Shown: positions 7,711 to 17,010, counted from the stretch's first letter. The stretch: 44,054 nt of DNA from Chloroflexota bacterium (GCA_023389575.1 JAEWEG010000036.1:1-44054), one strand, 5' to 3'. The notes: generated by a model not told the origin, from the sequence alone. A program made the numbers and translations.

Positions 7711-8277
7711 GTGGCTGATGATGGCAAGAGAGGATGGAACGCGTTCGAATCGAAGGGACACTTCGTGTCTGCATTGAACCCGACGATGACACTGGACCGG
7801 ACCTATAGCGACGAACATGCGATGCCGGAAGCCTGGAGTGAAGCGAAAGCCGCGCTGGAAACCTCCCCGATCTTCTGGCTTTCCACGGTACGCCCGGACG
7901 GACGCCCTCATGTGACGCCGCTCATCTGCGTCTGGCATGACAACGCCCTGTACATCTGCACCGGGGAACAGGAGCGCAAGGCAAGAAATCTCGCCGAGAA
8001 CGATGCCTGCGTGCTGACGACAGGCAACAACGCCTACGAGACGGGGATCGACTACGTGGTGGAGGGCCACGCGGCGCGCGTGCGGGACGATGACGAACTC
8101 AGGGCGGTCGCGTCGGTGTATCTCGGCAAGTACGGGGAGGACTGGAGGTTCGATGTGGTGGAGGGCGACTTCGAGCAGGGAGGTCACCGCGCGGCGGTGT
8201 TCCGGATCGCGCCGGAAGTCGTCTTCGGCTTCCGGCGTGGCCCAGTCGCGAGCCAGACGAAGTGGACCTTCCGGTAG
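7711..8277 (+). CDS. Pyridoxamine 5'-phosphate oxidase-family flavin protein
   Basis: A split-barrel FMN/F420-type protein of at most 188 residues. The core reads IFWLSTVRPDGRPHVTPLICVWHDNALYICTGEQERKARNLAENDACVLTTG, the usual PPOX pattern of strand, Arg-Pro-Asp-Gly turn, HVTP and KxRNL. The start is uncertain: GTG 7711 has GGAG but too close, GTG 7765 has AAGGGA 6 nt upstream, ATG 7786 has none. It is divergent from the XRE-cupin regulator with a 131-bp gap, so shared control is possible. Family members range from general stress proteins to F420-dependent reductases, and the substrate here is unknown. Confidence 0.8.
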   Translation: MADDGKRGWNAFESKGHFVSALNPTMTLDRTYSDEHAMPEAWSEAKAALETSPIFWLSTVRPDGRPHVTPLICVWHDNALYICTGEQERKARNLAENDACVLTTGNNAYETGIDYVVEGHAARVRDDDELRAVASVYLGKYGEDWRFDVVEGDFEQGGHRAAVFRIAPEVVFGFRRGPVASQTKWTFR

Positions 8278-8374
8278 CCGGGCGCTCGGCGCGGCGGTGT
8301 GCATCCGGTGCCGGACAAGGCGGAGGACCAATCGTCACGGGCCCGGATAGGCAGGATGTATCCAACTGTCTTGA

Positions 8375-8403
8375 TTGACATAGGGAGTGGATTGCGGGAA
8401 GAT
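8375..8403 (+). promoter_or_regulatory. Possible promoter of the LuxR-ATPase gene
   Basis: A perfect -35 hexamer TTGACA (8375-8380) is followed at 17 bp by the weak -10 GAAGAT (8398-8403). It lies upstream of the preferred GTG start at 8447, which supports that start over GTG 8387. Confidence 0.35.
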
Positions 8404-8446
8404 GGCCTTGGGCCAGAATGCAATCCAAGCGTCAAGCGAGGCATCC

Positions 8447-10894
8447 GTGCACGACCCATCCGTCAAGGCTGTTCCCTTTCCAGGGCCAACCCCGGTTCGT
8501 GGCCTCCGGCCGCCGGTGTCTCCCCTGCCGCGGCCCTTGACGAGCTTCGTTGGTCGAGCGCGGGAAGTCGAGACGGTGTGCGACCTGTTCCGTGGGGGAG
8601 AGGTTCGCCTGGTGACGCTTACCGGGCCCGGCGGGGTTGGCAAGACGCGGCTGGCGATCCGGATCGCTCGGGAACTGGAGGCGGAGTATCCGGATGGGGC
8701 TGGATTCGTACCACTCTCCGCGATCAGGGAAGTCTCTCAGGTTGGAGTGGGCATCGCCCGCGAATTCCACGTCGACCAAACCTATCACTTTGGAGAAGGC
8801 GACCCACTTCCCCCGCAACTGCGTGGGTTTCACGGGCTTGTGGTGCTGGACAATTTTGAGCACGTGATCGAAGCCTCCCTGGTCGTTGCCCGGCTTTTGG
8901 CCGAGAGCCCGGGCATGAGGATTCTGGTGACCAGCCGCCAGCCGCTGAACATTGCTGGGGAGCATGTGTTCCCGGTGTCGCCTCTCCCATTGCCAGCCGC
9001 CCGCAACGATGTAAATGCCGTGCGGTCCTCGTCGGCCGTCCAGTTGTTCCTCCACCGGGCAATGGCGCGAAACCCTGCTCTGGCCACCACGCCGGGAGAT
9101 GTTGAATCCATCGCCGGCATCTGCAGGGCGCTCGACGGGTTGCCGCTGGCGATCGAGTTGGCCGCCGCGCATGCGGCGACCCTGGCTCCAGGGGAGTTGC
9201 TGAGTCGGATGGAACGGCGCCTGTCGCTGCTGGGTCGCAACACGATTGACGCATCCCCTCGTCACCGGACGATGCGCGACTCGATCGATTGGAGTCATGG
9301 GCTGCTGGACCAGCGGCTCCAGGTGGCGTTTCGCCGGCTGTCGGTTTTCGTTGGTGGGTTCACCCTGGAGGCGGCGGAGGTTGTCCTGGAGGATGAGGAC
9401 GCGCTGGACGTCCTGGAAAGCCTGGTGGAGCGCAGCCTCATCATCGCGCGGCCCGGAGTCGATGGCGAAACGCGATTCCTCATGCTTGAGGTCATCCGTG
9501 AGTTTGGGCTGGAACACCTGAAATTAAACGGTGACGAATCAGTGGCGCGAAGGCTGCACGCCAGTTGGGTGAGGCAGTTGGCGGAACGAAGCGACTTCTG
9601 CTGGTTCATGCCACAGGATGAGGGCGAGGCCCGGTTGGCCGAGTTGAAGCGCGAGCGCGGCAATATCCGCGAAGCCCTCACCTGGCTCACCGCCCAAGGC
9701 AATCACGAGGCGGCGGTGGAGATTTCGGGGTCGCTGGCGGCGCTCTGGATCGTTATTGGCGACAACCATGGTGGTCTCACCTGGCTTCCGCCGGCTCGCG
9801 ATACCTCCGTGGAGCTTTCACCAGTCATCCGGGCGAAAGCGCTCGTCACGTTGGGGTGGCTTCTGCATTTGCGTGGGGATCATGAAGGCGCGCGGAAGCT
9901 CTCGCTGTGGGGCGTCGAGCTTCTCCGCGATGTGGATGCGCCGCGAATCAGGGCCTATGCACACGTCATCGTTGGTATGGCGACCAGAAGTCAGGGCGCG
10001 GCGGCAACATCACGTCAGCATATGCGGCAAGCGATTGATGTGCTGGAATCGCTTCCGCCGGAGCCAGTGCTTTGGAACTGGGTTTCCTCGATCCTCAATG
10101 GCATGGGACGAAACGCGCTTTGGAGTGGAGACATTGACGGGGCGAAGCGCATCTACCAGCAGGTGGTGGAGCGCGATGCCGCGATTGGCGTCAGGAAGGG
10201 ATGTTCCCACGTCCATGGAGGCCATCTCCTCGCGTACCTGGGGGATATCGCGCGGGCGGACGGTAACGCTGTTGAAGCGCTCAAGCTCTACCAGGAGAAC
10301 CTGCGACTGTCATGGCGGCTGAACGATGCAAGGTTCATCTGTGACGCCCTGGGCGCTATCGGTGGAACATTGGCGACGATGGGACACATCGAGCCGGCCG
10401 CCCGGTTCTTCGGCGCGAACGAACAGTGTTACGCGCGATTCGGGTTTCCGTTCGATCCGGAAACGACGAATCGACAGCGCGCGTTGGGCCTTCCCGAGCC
10501 ATGGGCGCGGGAGTCCGAACCATGTCCGCCCGCGGATCGCCTTCGCGAGGCGCTCCGAGCGTCGCGGCCACACAGCCTGCCACCGATTCGAGACCTTTCC
10601 GCCGCAGAGAAGGCCTGGGCGTCCGGACGGGGATGGTCGCTGGAGGACGCGGTCGCCGAGGCGCTCGCGTTGGAGGGAGTGACCGCATCCCAATCCTTTG
10701 ATCACGGCCTGACCCAGCGGGAACTGGACGTGCTGCGGTTGCTGGCGGACGGAAAGACCGACCAGGAGATCGCGTCGGACCTCTACATCAGCCGGAGGAC
10801 GGCAGCCACGCACGTCCGCCATATCTATGGCAAGCTCGGAGTCTCGTCGCGAGCTGGGGCGGCGGTGTGGGCAGTGCGCAATGGCCTCACCTGA
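8447..10894 (+). CDS. LuxR-family regulator with N-terminal NB-ARC ATPase and TPR-like repeats
   Basis: A protein of about 815 residues. The order is: LPRPLTSFVGRAREV motif; P-loop LTGPGGVGKTRLA (about 58-70); Walker B LVVLDNFEHV (about 131-140); GLPLAIELAAA and winged-helix region; a long helical TPR-like segment (about 380-680); and a C-terminal LuxR/GerE helix-turn-helix, LTQRELDVLRLLADGKTDQEIASDLYIS (about 755-815). In related STAND regulators ATP binding and ligand or protein sensing by the repeats switch DNA binding. GTG 8447 is chosen because GAGG precedes it and a TTGACA lies upstream; GTG 8387 is an alternative. It precedes a secreted ScyD-like gene on the same strand, but nothing shows that this is its target. 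Confidence 0.88.
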   Translation: MHDPSVKAVPFPGPTPVRGLRPPVSPLPRPLTSFVGRAREVETVCDLFRGGEVRLVTLTGPGGVGKTRLAIRIARELEAEYPDGAGFVPLSAIREVSQVGVGIAREFHVDQTYHFGEGDPLPPQLRGFHGLVVLDNFEHVIEASLVVARLLAESPGMRILVTSRQPLNIAGEHVFPVSPLPLPAARNDVNAVRSSSAVQLFLHRAMARNPALATTPGDVESIAGICRALDGLPLAIELAAAHAATLAPGELLSRMERRLSLLGRNTIDASPRHRTMRDSIDWSHGLLDQRLQVAFRRLSVFVGGFTLEAAEVVLEDEDALDVLESLVERSLIIARPGVDGETRFLMLEVIREFGLEHLKLNGDESVARRLHASWVRQLAERSDFCWFMPQDEGEARLAELKRERGNIREALTWLTAQGNHEAAVEISGSLAALWIVIGDNHGGLTWLPPARDTSVELSPVIRAKALVTLGWLLHLRGDHEGARKLSLWGVELLRDVDAPRIRAYAHVIVGMATRSQGAAATSRQHMRQAIDVLESLPPEPVLWNWVSSILNGMGRNALWSGDIDGAKRIYQQVVERDAAIGVRKGCSHVHGGHLLAYLGDIARADGNAVEALKLYQENLRLSWRLNDARFICDALGAIGGTLATMGHIEPAARFFGANEQCYARFGFPFDPETTNRQRALGLPEPWARESEPCPPADRLREALRASRPHSLPPIRDLSAAEKAWASGRGWSLEDAVAEALALEGVTASQSFDHGLTQRELDVLRLLADGKTDQEIASDLYISRRTAATHVRHIYGKLGVSSRAGAAVWAVRNGLT

Positions 10895-11052
10895 CCGCGA
10901 CTCGTCCGCACTGGATGCGTAGTCGGTGAACCCATCCCAAAATCGCGTATTTGTGCGATGCCGCCAGCCGTGGTGCGCGTCATCCTCGTTATCGTGGCCA
11001 GGTCCACCAGGTTGGTGAATGGCGATGGCCCCGGAGCAGGAAGGATGCGCGA

Positions 11053-12237
11053 ATGCCTTCGAAGATCGATCGACGACGGGTCCTGACCGGAATCGCGGCC
11101 GCTGCGGCCATTGGCCCCATGGCGGGTCTTTCGAGAACGGCGGTTGCCCAAACGGACGCCGTGACCGTATTCGCGAGCGGCCTGACCAATCCACGTGGGT
11201 TCGCCTGGGCGGACGACGGAACGATGTATATCGGTTTGGGTGGCGATGGCGTGGTGGCTGAGGAGGCCGTGGCGTCCGGCGAGGGTGGCCTCAACGCCGA
11301 AGGAACACCGGAGGTAACCGGGGCGGATGTCATCTATACCGGCACGCTCACGGCCAGTGTCGCCCGGATCGCCGATGGCTGCCCGGCCACCTTGGCCACG
11401 GGTTTTCCATCCGGTGGCGTCCCCGAACTTGGCTGGGTTTTTGGCCTCGATGATGTCGTCATGTTCGATGGCCAGCTCTACGGCGTCGTGGCGGGTGGTG
11501 GCGAAGCGTACGGGAACCCTGATTTTCCGAATGGGGTGTACCAAATCAACGCCGACGGCAGCTTTGTCCTGGTCGCCGATACCAGCGCATGGGTTCGCGA
11601 GAATCCGGTGGAAACACCTCATGATCCCGTCTCACCCGACGCCGAACCGTTCTCGATCATCGCCGGCGATGGAATGCTCTGGCTGTCCGAGGCCAATCAC
11701 CAGCAAATCATGACCGTGGCGCTTGATGACACGATCAGCCGCGTCGTTGACCTCTCGGTGGTGGGCAACGTCGCGCCGACGGGCATCGTGCTGGCGCCGG
11801 AAGGTGGCGTGTACGTTGGGTTCCTTTCGGGACTCCCCTTCACCGATGGCTCGGCCCGTGTCGTTCACGTGTCGCCGGAAGGCGAGGTGACGGACGTCTG
11901 GACCGGCCTGACCGCCGTGACGGATATCGCCCTGGACGCGGATGGAACCCTGCTGGCACTTGAAATGGCCACCGGCAACATGGGCGAGCCGCCGTTCGTG
12001 ACGGCGGGTACCGGCAAGGTTGTGCGCCAGTCGGGGCCGGATACCGCGGACGAGGTGGTGACTGGCCTGGACTTCCCAGTCAAGATGGATTTCGGCGCCG
12101 ATGGCGCGCTCTACGTGGCTACTCCAGCGTTCGGCGCCATGGCGGGCGAGGGACAGGTGCTCCGGATCGATCTGGGGGCGGAGGGGCCGATCGCGATCGA
12201 GGGACCGCTGGAACCGTCCGTTTCCTGCCAGGTCTGA
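11053..12237 (+). CDS. Exported ScyD/ScyE-like beta-propeller protein
   Basis: A 394-residue protein. Residues 6-34 form a Tat-type leader (DRRRVLTGIAAAAAIGPMAG... ending AVAQTDA). The mature part starts VTVFASGLTNPRGFAWADDGTMYIGLGG and repeats blade-like strands (VYVGFLSGLPFTDGSARVVHVSPEGEV, DIALDADGTLLALEM, MDFGADGALYVATPAFG), the pattern of the ScyD/ScyE (SMP-30/NHL-like) propeller family, named for scytonemin genes but widespread and mostly uncharacterised. The ATG at 11053 follows AGGAAGGA with 7-nt spacing. It is exported and probably soluble or surface-bound. A hairpin terminator follows 22 bp after the stop. Confidence 0.82.
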   Translation: MPSKIDRRRVLTGIAAAAAIGPMAGLSRTAVAQTDAVTVFASGLTNPRGFAWADDGTMYIGLGGDGVVAEEAVASGEGGLNAEGTPEVTGADVIYTGTLTASVARIADGCPATLATGFPSGGVPELGWVFGLDDVVMFDGQLYGVVAGGGEAYGNPDFPNGVYQINADGSFVLVADTSAWVRENPVETPHDPVSPDAEPFSIIAGDGMLWLSEANHQQIMTVALDDTISRVVDLSVVGNVAPTGIVLAPEGGVYVGFLSGLPFTDGSARVVHVSPEGEVTDVWTGLTAVTDIALDADGTLLALEMATGNMGEPPFVTAGTGKVVRQSGPDTADEVVTGLDFPVKMDFGADGALYVATPAFGAMAGEGQVLRIDLGAEGPIAIEGPLEPSVSCQV

Positions 12238-12259
12238 ACCAGGCATCCGGAAAGGTGAG

Positions 12260-12289
12260 ACGAACCGGCTCCGTAAGGGGCCGGTTCGT
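12260..12289 (+). terminator. Hairpin terminator of the ScyD-like gene
   Basis: A perfect 10-bp stem ACGAACCGGC / GCCGGTTCGT with a 10-nt loop begins 22 bp after the stop and is followed by TCGTGTGTATC. The U-tract is weak but the stem is strong. Confidence 0.6.
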
Positions 12290-12440
12290 TCGTGTGTATC
12301 GCTGCTCAGAACGGAACGACGCGGCGGGAACTGGATCGACGGACCCGCGTCGCGGGCCATCGATTCCTACAATTGGGCCTGCTTATGGCTCCAACCTTGA
12401 GGCCTAACCGGCAATCGAACACGCGGCTCCGAGGTCAACG

Positions 12441-12617
12441 TCACCTGACCTCGACGTCGTCCCGCGCGGTGTCGTCCTGAGCAGGGACGAGGACGATCTC
12501 TGTTCCTCGAATTTCATAGAAGAATTCATCGCCTTCCTGGAGGTGCATTTCGTCCAGCAATTCCTCGGGAAGAGTTACCACACCGTCCGCTTCCAGTTTG
12601 ACCATCCATGTCTTCAT
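12441..12617 (-). CDS. Small SpoVT/AbrB-fold protein (orphan antitoxin-like)
   Basis: A 58-residue protein, MKTWMVKLEADGVVTLPEEL at the start, then LLDEMHLQEGDEFFYEIRGTEIVLVP. This is the swapped-hairpin AbrB pattern: a strand ending in V-x-L/I-P, a short helix, L-x-x-G-D, then a beta-hairpin. AAGGA lies 7 nt before the ATG. It lies 73 bp after the PIN toxin gene and on the same strand, so it may be a third member of the VapBC operon. It has no toxin gene after it; the following 150 bp to the ScyD terminator hold nothing recognisable. It could cross-regulate the VapBC promoter or be a left-over antitoxin. Confidence 0.75.
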   Translation of the reverse strand: MKTWMVKLEADGVVTLPEELLDEMHLQEGDEFFYEIRGTEIVLVPAQDDTARDDVEVR

Positions 12618-12690
12618 CGGCTGATCCTTAGCTGGTTGTTCTCGGATGTAGCCCGGACCAGGACTGTCCAGAAATCCTCCGACATCCGAA

Positions 12691-13107
12691 TCAGGGCTCG
12701 ATGCGCTCGATACCCGGTAAGCGGTTCATCTTCTGGTCAAAGCTATAGACGCGAGTCATGCCGAGATGCTTCGCCAACGCAAGGTGAAAGCAATCCGCGA
12801 ACGACAGCGGTCCTTGGCTGCTCCAAAACTCAAGAGCGGCGATCAGAGCTTCGAGGTGATCTGAACGGATGCCTTGGTATGACAAGATTTCAATCAAGGC
12901 TTCGGCGAGTTTCCAGTTGGGAACGTCATAACGTACCCGAAAGACATGGATGCATTCCAGGATGACGGTACTGCTGAGATATCCGTTTATTTGTCCCGCG
13001 CGTAGCTTGCCAAGGAACTCCGTGGATCGAGGACCATGCTCGTGATCGGGTTGTCCAAGATGATAGACGAGTACGTTCGTGTCAATGAACGCGGGTTCCT
13101 GACTCAT
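12691..13107 (-). CDS. PIN-domain toxin (VapC-type ribonuclease)
   Basis: A 138-residue PIN domain protein. The metal-binding acids are all present: D9 (FIDTNVLVYHL), E51 (ILECIHVF), D105 (SFADCFHLALA) and D124 (YSFDQKM). VapC toxins cleave tRNA or rRNA and arrest growth when freed from their antitoxin. The ATG overlaps the stop of the AbrB antitoxin gene by 4 bp (ATGA), the typical antitoxin-first VapBC layout. Length and motifs look intact, so the toxin should be active. A further AbrB-fold gene follows it. Confidence 0.92.
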   Translation of the reverse strand: MSQEPAFIDTNVLVYHLGQPDHEHGPRSTEFLGKLRAGQINGYLSSTVILECIHVFRVRYDVPNWKLAEALIEILSYQGIRSDHLEALIAALEFWSSQGPLSFADCFHLALAKHLGMTRVYSFDQKMNRLPGIERIEP

Positions 13108-13382
13108 CGGCCAATCTCGTCCATTTCCTCCAGAATCTGCTCCGCGATGGCCTGTGCGGCGACCTCACGAATCTGTTCCGGGGTGAGGTATTCGCCCTTT
13201 GTATATTGACGGAGATATCCGGCGGTCCAGTCTTCCGACTCGGCGGAGTTCCTGAGTGTGAGATGCCCGTCGCGATCCTCGAAGAGGACGGCATCTCCCT
13301 CATGGAGGTTGTACTTTTCCCGGAAGTCGGCCGGGATGGTGACCTGGCCTTCGCTGGTTATTTTGGCGGTGCGAATGGTCAT
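13104..13382 (-). CDS. AbrB/MazE-type antitoxin (VapB)
   Basis: A 92-residue protein. The N-terminal half is an AbrB DNA-binding swapped hairpin (RTAKITSEGQVTIPADFREK, LHEGDAVLFEDRDGHLTL). The C-terminal half (YTKGEYLTPEQIREVAAQAIAEQILEEM) is helical and acidic, suited to bind the PIN toxin encoded directly downstream. The ATG at 13382 follows GGGAG; longer frames upstream are spurious. The gene starts 23 bp after a perfect inverted repeat likely to be its operator. Its C-terminal LTPEQIREVA resembles in style, not sequence, the DLTEEQ module at the left end of the window. Confidence 0.9.
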   Translation of the reverse strand: MTIRTAKITSEGQVTIPADFREKYNLHEGDAVLFEDRDGHLTLRNSAESEDWTAGYLRQYTKGEYLTPEQIREVAAQAIAEQILEEMDEIGR

Positions 13383-13404
13383 CGGTGGCTCCCATCTCGA
13401 AAGG

Positions 13405-13420
13405 TGAAGGTGCTCCTTCA
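13405..13420. promoter_or_regulatory. Candidate VapBC operator
   Basis: Perfect inverted repeat TGAAGG-N4-CCTTCA placed 23-38 bp upstream of the vapB ATG. Dimeric AbrB-fold antitoxins autoregulate through such palindromes. Confidence 0.5.
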
Positions 13421-13477
13421 GTTTATCAGTCAATACCCAGCCGACGATGGTGGTGCCGTTTGTGACTGGGATGAAGA

Positions 13478-13509
13478 AAGGAGGGGGAGCGATGTGGATC
13501 CCCCTCCTT
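13478..13509 (-). terminator. Rho-independent terminator of metH
   Basis: On the minus strand, a perfect 11-bp stem AAGGAGGGGGA / TCCCCCTCCTT with a 10-nt loop, 25 bp after the metH stop, followed by TCTTCATCCC. Confidence 0.75.
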
Positions 13510-13533
13510 CGATGATGCAACGTCGCTGGCCGG

Positions 13534-16500
13534 TTAGTCGGCGGCGGTGACGGCGGCCGGGTCGCCACCGGTGTGTAGCAGCGCGAAGTAGCGCGCGTCC
13601 GGGTGCGGGACCACGATGGCGGCGGTGGTCTGTTCCGGATCGAACTGGAAGCCGTCGGTGACGGTGACGCCAATCGATCCAACATCCAGGAGCTGGTCGA
13701 CGAGCAGGTGCTGCTCCAGGTCCGGACAGGACGGATAGCCCCACGAGTAGCGCTTGCCCGTTTCCTCGCCAATGGACAGCTCGGCGCGGACACGCTGGTG
13801 GACCATTTCGGCGAGGGCTTCGGCGGAGGACACGCTGAGGCCGTGGCTGAAGTAGCTCTCGGAGTAGTCGCCCTTGGCCTGGGTGGCTTCGGTGCGGATG
13901 GATGCCTCCTTGCCCATGGTCACGATCTGGAAGGCGACGACATCCTTGCGGCCGTCTTCCAGCGGCAGGAAGTAGTCGGCGAGGCAGAGACGGTCACGGG
14001 CGGGCTGTCGCGGGAAGGTGAAGCGCACCAGTTCGCGTTCGTGATCCTCGGGATCGAAGACGATCAGGTCGTTCTTCTCGCTGTTGGCCGGGAAGTAGCC
14101 ATAACGCACGCGTGGCTGGAGCCAGCCGTTCGCTTCGGCGTCGGCCTGCATCTCCGCGAGGCGGGGCAGGAACTCGTCGCGCTGCATGGCTTCCCAGGCT
14201 TCGTCCTTCAGGCCCTTGCCGCCCCAGTGCAGCCGGAAGAGGGTTTTCAGGTCCAGGTGGGGCCAGACATCGGCGAGCGTGAAGTCGGTCATTTCCCTGA
14301 CGCCGAAGAAGGGGGCGACCGGGGGATCGACGATCTCCGTGGCCGAGCGAGTGGTGTCGGAGGCGGAGGCCGGGGCGATGAAGGACTCGCGCGACGGCTT
14401 GTTGAGGGTCCTGAGGGCGCCCTCCATGGTCTCGCTGACGAGCTTCTCCCGCTCCTCGGGAACGATGATGCGGTCCATCAACGAGAGGCCTTCGAAGGCG
14501 TCCTTGGCGTAGAACACACCGGGTTCGTAGGGGGTGTCCTCCTCCACGAAGATGGAGCGGTGGGCGTAGGGCCGGTTGATGGCCGCGCCGCCGATCATGA
14601 CCGGGAACGAGTGTCCGGCGTGGTGGAGCTCCTTCACGCAGAGCGGCATCTGCTTGCTGGTGGAGACCAGGAGGGCGGAGAGACCGATGGCGGTGGCGTT
14701 CACCTCGACGGCCTTGTCGATGATCTTGCTGATTGGCACCTGCTTGCCGAGGTCGTGCACGGTGTAGCCATTGTTCGAAAGGATGGTGTTGACGAGGTTC
14801 TTGCCGATGTCGTGGACATCGCCATAGACGGTGGCGAGGACAACGTTGCCCTTGGTGGAGCCTTCCACCTTCTCAAGGTAGTTCTCGAGCTGGGTGACGG
14901 CCTTTTTCATGGCCTCGGCCGACTGGAGCACGAAGGGGAGGATGAGTTCGCCAGCGCCGAACTTGTCGCCGACCTCCTTCATGGCCGGGAGCAGCACGTT
15001 GTTCAGCACCTCGACCGCGTCACCGCTTTCGGCGACGGCCTGGTCGATGTCTGCCTCGATGCCGTCCTTCTTGCGGAAGACGATGCGGTAGTGGAGGCGT
15101 TCACGGACGTTCATGTCCGCCATCGGGTCGGGACCACCGGCGCTGGTGTCCTCGGTCTTGCCTTCGTAGAACTCGATCACGCGCTGGAGGGCGTCCTCGC
15201 GGCGGTTGAAGATGAGGTCTTCGGCCAGGTCACGCTCGTCGGTGGGGATTTCGGCGAACGGGACGACGTGCGACGGGTGGATGATGGCGAGGTCGAGTCC
15301 AGCCTTGATGCAGTGGTAGAGGAAGACGGCGTTGATGACCTTGCGGGCGGCGGGGTTGACGCCGAACGAGACGTTGGAGACGCCGAGGGTGGTCATGACG
15401 CCGGGCAGGGCTTCCTCGATCATGCGGATGCCCTCGATGGTTTCGACGGCCGAGTTCTGGAACTCGGGGTCGCCCGTGGTGAGCGGGAAGGTGAGGGCGT
15501 CGAAGATGAGGTCCTCGGGCGCGAGGCCGTATTCCGTGGTGACGATGTCGTGGATGGCCTTCGCGACCTCGAGCTTGCGCTCCCGGGTCTTGGCCATGCC
15601 CTCCTCGTCGATGGTGAGGGCGACGACGGCCGCGCCGTGGGCCATGGCGAGCGGCATGATCGATTCGATCTTGCCCCGGCCGTTCTCCATGTTGATGGAG
15701 TTGATTATGGCGCGGCCCGGGTACTGCTCCAGGGCGTCCTGCACCACGTCGGCTTCGGTGGAGTCGATGACGAGCGGGCCTTCGACGGTGAGCGCGAGCT
15801 TCTTGACGAGCTTGCGCATGGTGTCGCGCTCGTCCTGGCGTTCGGTGAGGGCCACGCAGACATCGAGCAGGTGCGCGCCTTCCTCCATCTGGCTGGTGGC
15901 GACTCCGAGCACGCTGTCGAGGTCGTCGGCCAGGATGAGGCGCTTGACCTTGCGGGAGCCGAGGGTGTTCACGCGCTCGCCGACGATGGTTGGGGCCGGG
16001 TCCTGCTGGAGGTCGACGGCCCGGATCATGCTGGCGACCTGGGGGAGCGGCTTGGCGGGCCGGGCGACGACGGTGGTGCGCTGGAGGGCGTTGACCACCT
16101 CTCCGAGGTGGTCGGGCGTGGTGCCGCAGCATCCGCCGACGATATCGACGCCGAAGTCGTCGACCATTTCGAGCAGGCCCTTCGCCATCGGTTCGGGCTC
16201 CATGGGGAAGGAGGCCTTGCCGTCGACGTTGATGGGGATGCCGGCGTTGGGGATGATCGAGACCGGTTTGGTGCTGTACTCGCCGAGGTAGCGGGCGGGT
16301 TCGCGCATGTAGTCGGGCCCGGTGGAGCAGTTGAGGCCGATGATGTCGACGCCGAGATGCTCGATGATGTTGAGCGCGGCGGCGATGTCGGTGCCCAGCA
16401 GCATGGTGCCCGACGGCATGAGCGTGATCGACGCCTGGATGGGGATGTCGCGCTGCTTTTCGGCGAAGACCTCGCGGGCGGCGTGGATGGCGGCCTTGAG

Positions 16501-17010
16501 TTCGAGGATATCCTGCACGGTTTCGATGATGAGGACATCGGCGCCGCCATCGACCAGCCCCTGGATCTGAGGAATGAAGAGCTCCTTTACCTCGCTGAAG
16601 CGATGGTTGCCCAGCATCGGATCTTCGGAGGCGGGGAGGAGGCCGGTGGGGCCGATGGAGCCGGCGACGAAGCGGGGGCGAGTGGCGGTGCTGTACTCGT
16701 CGGCCACCTTGCGGGCGAGCCGGGTGGCGGCCAGGTTGATGTCGTAGGCCTGATCGCCGAGCCCGTACTCCTCGGCCTTGATGGTGCTGCTGCCGAAGGT
16801 GTTGGTTTCGATGACATCGCAGCCGACTTCGAGGAAGGAGGCGTGGATTTCCTCGATGACGCGGGGTTTGACCACGGCGAGGTAGTCGTTGTAGCCCTCC
16901 TTGCCGGCGTAGTCCTCGGGCGTGAGGTCCATGTTGAGGATGGTGGCGCCCATGGAGCCGTCGTAGACGACGGGCCGGGCGTGGACGAGTTCAAGGAAGC
17001 GACTGCTCAT
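13534..17010 (-). CDS. metH: Cobalamin-dependent methionine synthase MetH
   Basis: A 1158-residue cytoplasmic enzyme that transfers a methyl group from methyltetrahydrofolate through methylcobalamin to homocysteine. All four modules are present: homocysteine domain with zinc ligands C228 (LNCSTGP) and C294-C295 (GGCCGTT); pterin-binding domain from about 340 (TIVGERVNTLGS); cap and B12 domains with the cobalamin ligand motif D731-x-H733-x-x-G736 (YGDVHDIGKN); and a C-terminal reactivation domain with KRYSWGYPSCPDLEQH. It is slightly shorter than the E. coli enzyme. The ATG at 17010 has GGAG about 11 nt upstream. It is monocistronic, with a strong terminator and a promoter motif shared with metE. 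Confidence 0.97.
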   Translation of the reverse strand: MSSRFLELVHARPVVYDGSMGATILNMDLTPEDYAGKEGYNDYLAVVKPRVIEEIHASFLEVGCDVIETNTFGSSTIKAEEYGLGDQAYDINLAATRLARKVADEYSTATRPRFVAGSIGPTGLLPASEDPMLGNHRFSEVKELFIPQIQGLVDGGADVLIIETVQDILELKAAIHAAREVFAEKQRDIPIQASITLMPSGTMLLGTDIAAALNIIEHLGVDIIGLNCSTGPDYMREPARYLGEYSTKPVSIIPNAGIPINVDGKASFPMEPEPMAKGLLEMVDDFGVDIVGGCCGTTPDHLGEVVNALQRTTVVARPAKPLPQVASMIRAVDLQQDPAPTIVGERVNTLGSRKVKRLILADDLDSVLGVATSQMEEGAHLLDVCVALTERQDERDTMRKLVKKLALTVEGPLVIDSTEADVVQDALEQYPGRAIINSINMENGRGKIESIMPLAMAHGAAVVALTIDEEGMAKTRERKLEVAKAIHDIVTTEYGLAPEDLIFDALTFPLTTGDPEFQNSAVETIEGIRMIEEALPGVMTTLGVSNVSFGVNPAARKVINAVFLYHCIKAGLDLAIIHPSHVVPFAEIPTDERDLAEDLIFNRREDALQRVIEFYEGKTEDTSAGGPDPMADMNVRERLHYRIVFRKKDGIEADIDQAVAESGDAVEVLNNVLLPAMKEVGDKFGAGELILPFVLQSAEAMKKAVTQLENYLEKVEGSTKGNVVLATVYGDVHDIGKNLVNTILSNNGYTVHDLGKQVPISKIIDKAVEVNATAIGLSALLVSTSKQMPLCVKELHHAGHSFPVMIGGAAINRPYAHRSIFVEEDTPYEPGVFYAKDAFEGLSLMDRIIVPEEREKLVSETMEGALRTLNKPSRESFIAPASASDTTRSATEIVDPPVAPFFGVREMTDFTLADVWPHLDLKTLFRLHWGGKGLKDEAWEAMQRDEFLPRLAEMQADAEANGWLQPRVRYGYFPANSEKNDLIVFDPEDHERELVRFTFPRQPARDRLCLADYFLPLEDGRKDVVAFQIVTMGKEASIRTEATQAKGDYSESYFSHGLSVSSAEALAEMVHQRVRAELSIGEETGKRYSWGYPSCPDLEQHLLVDQLLDVGSIGVTVTDGFQFDPEQTTAAIVVPHPDARYFALLHTGGDPAAVTAAD

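Noticed and set aside
12290..12440. A short gene between the ScyD-like gene and the small AbrB gene
   Set aside because: The only frames are short, lack ribosome sites and run into the terminator region or the AbrB gene.
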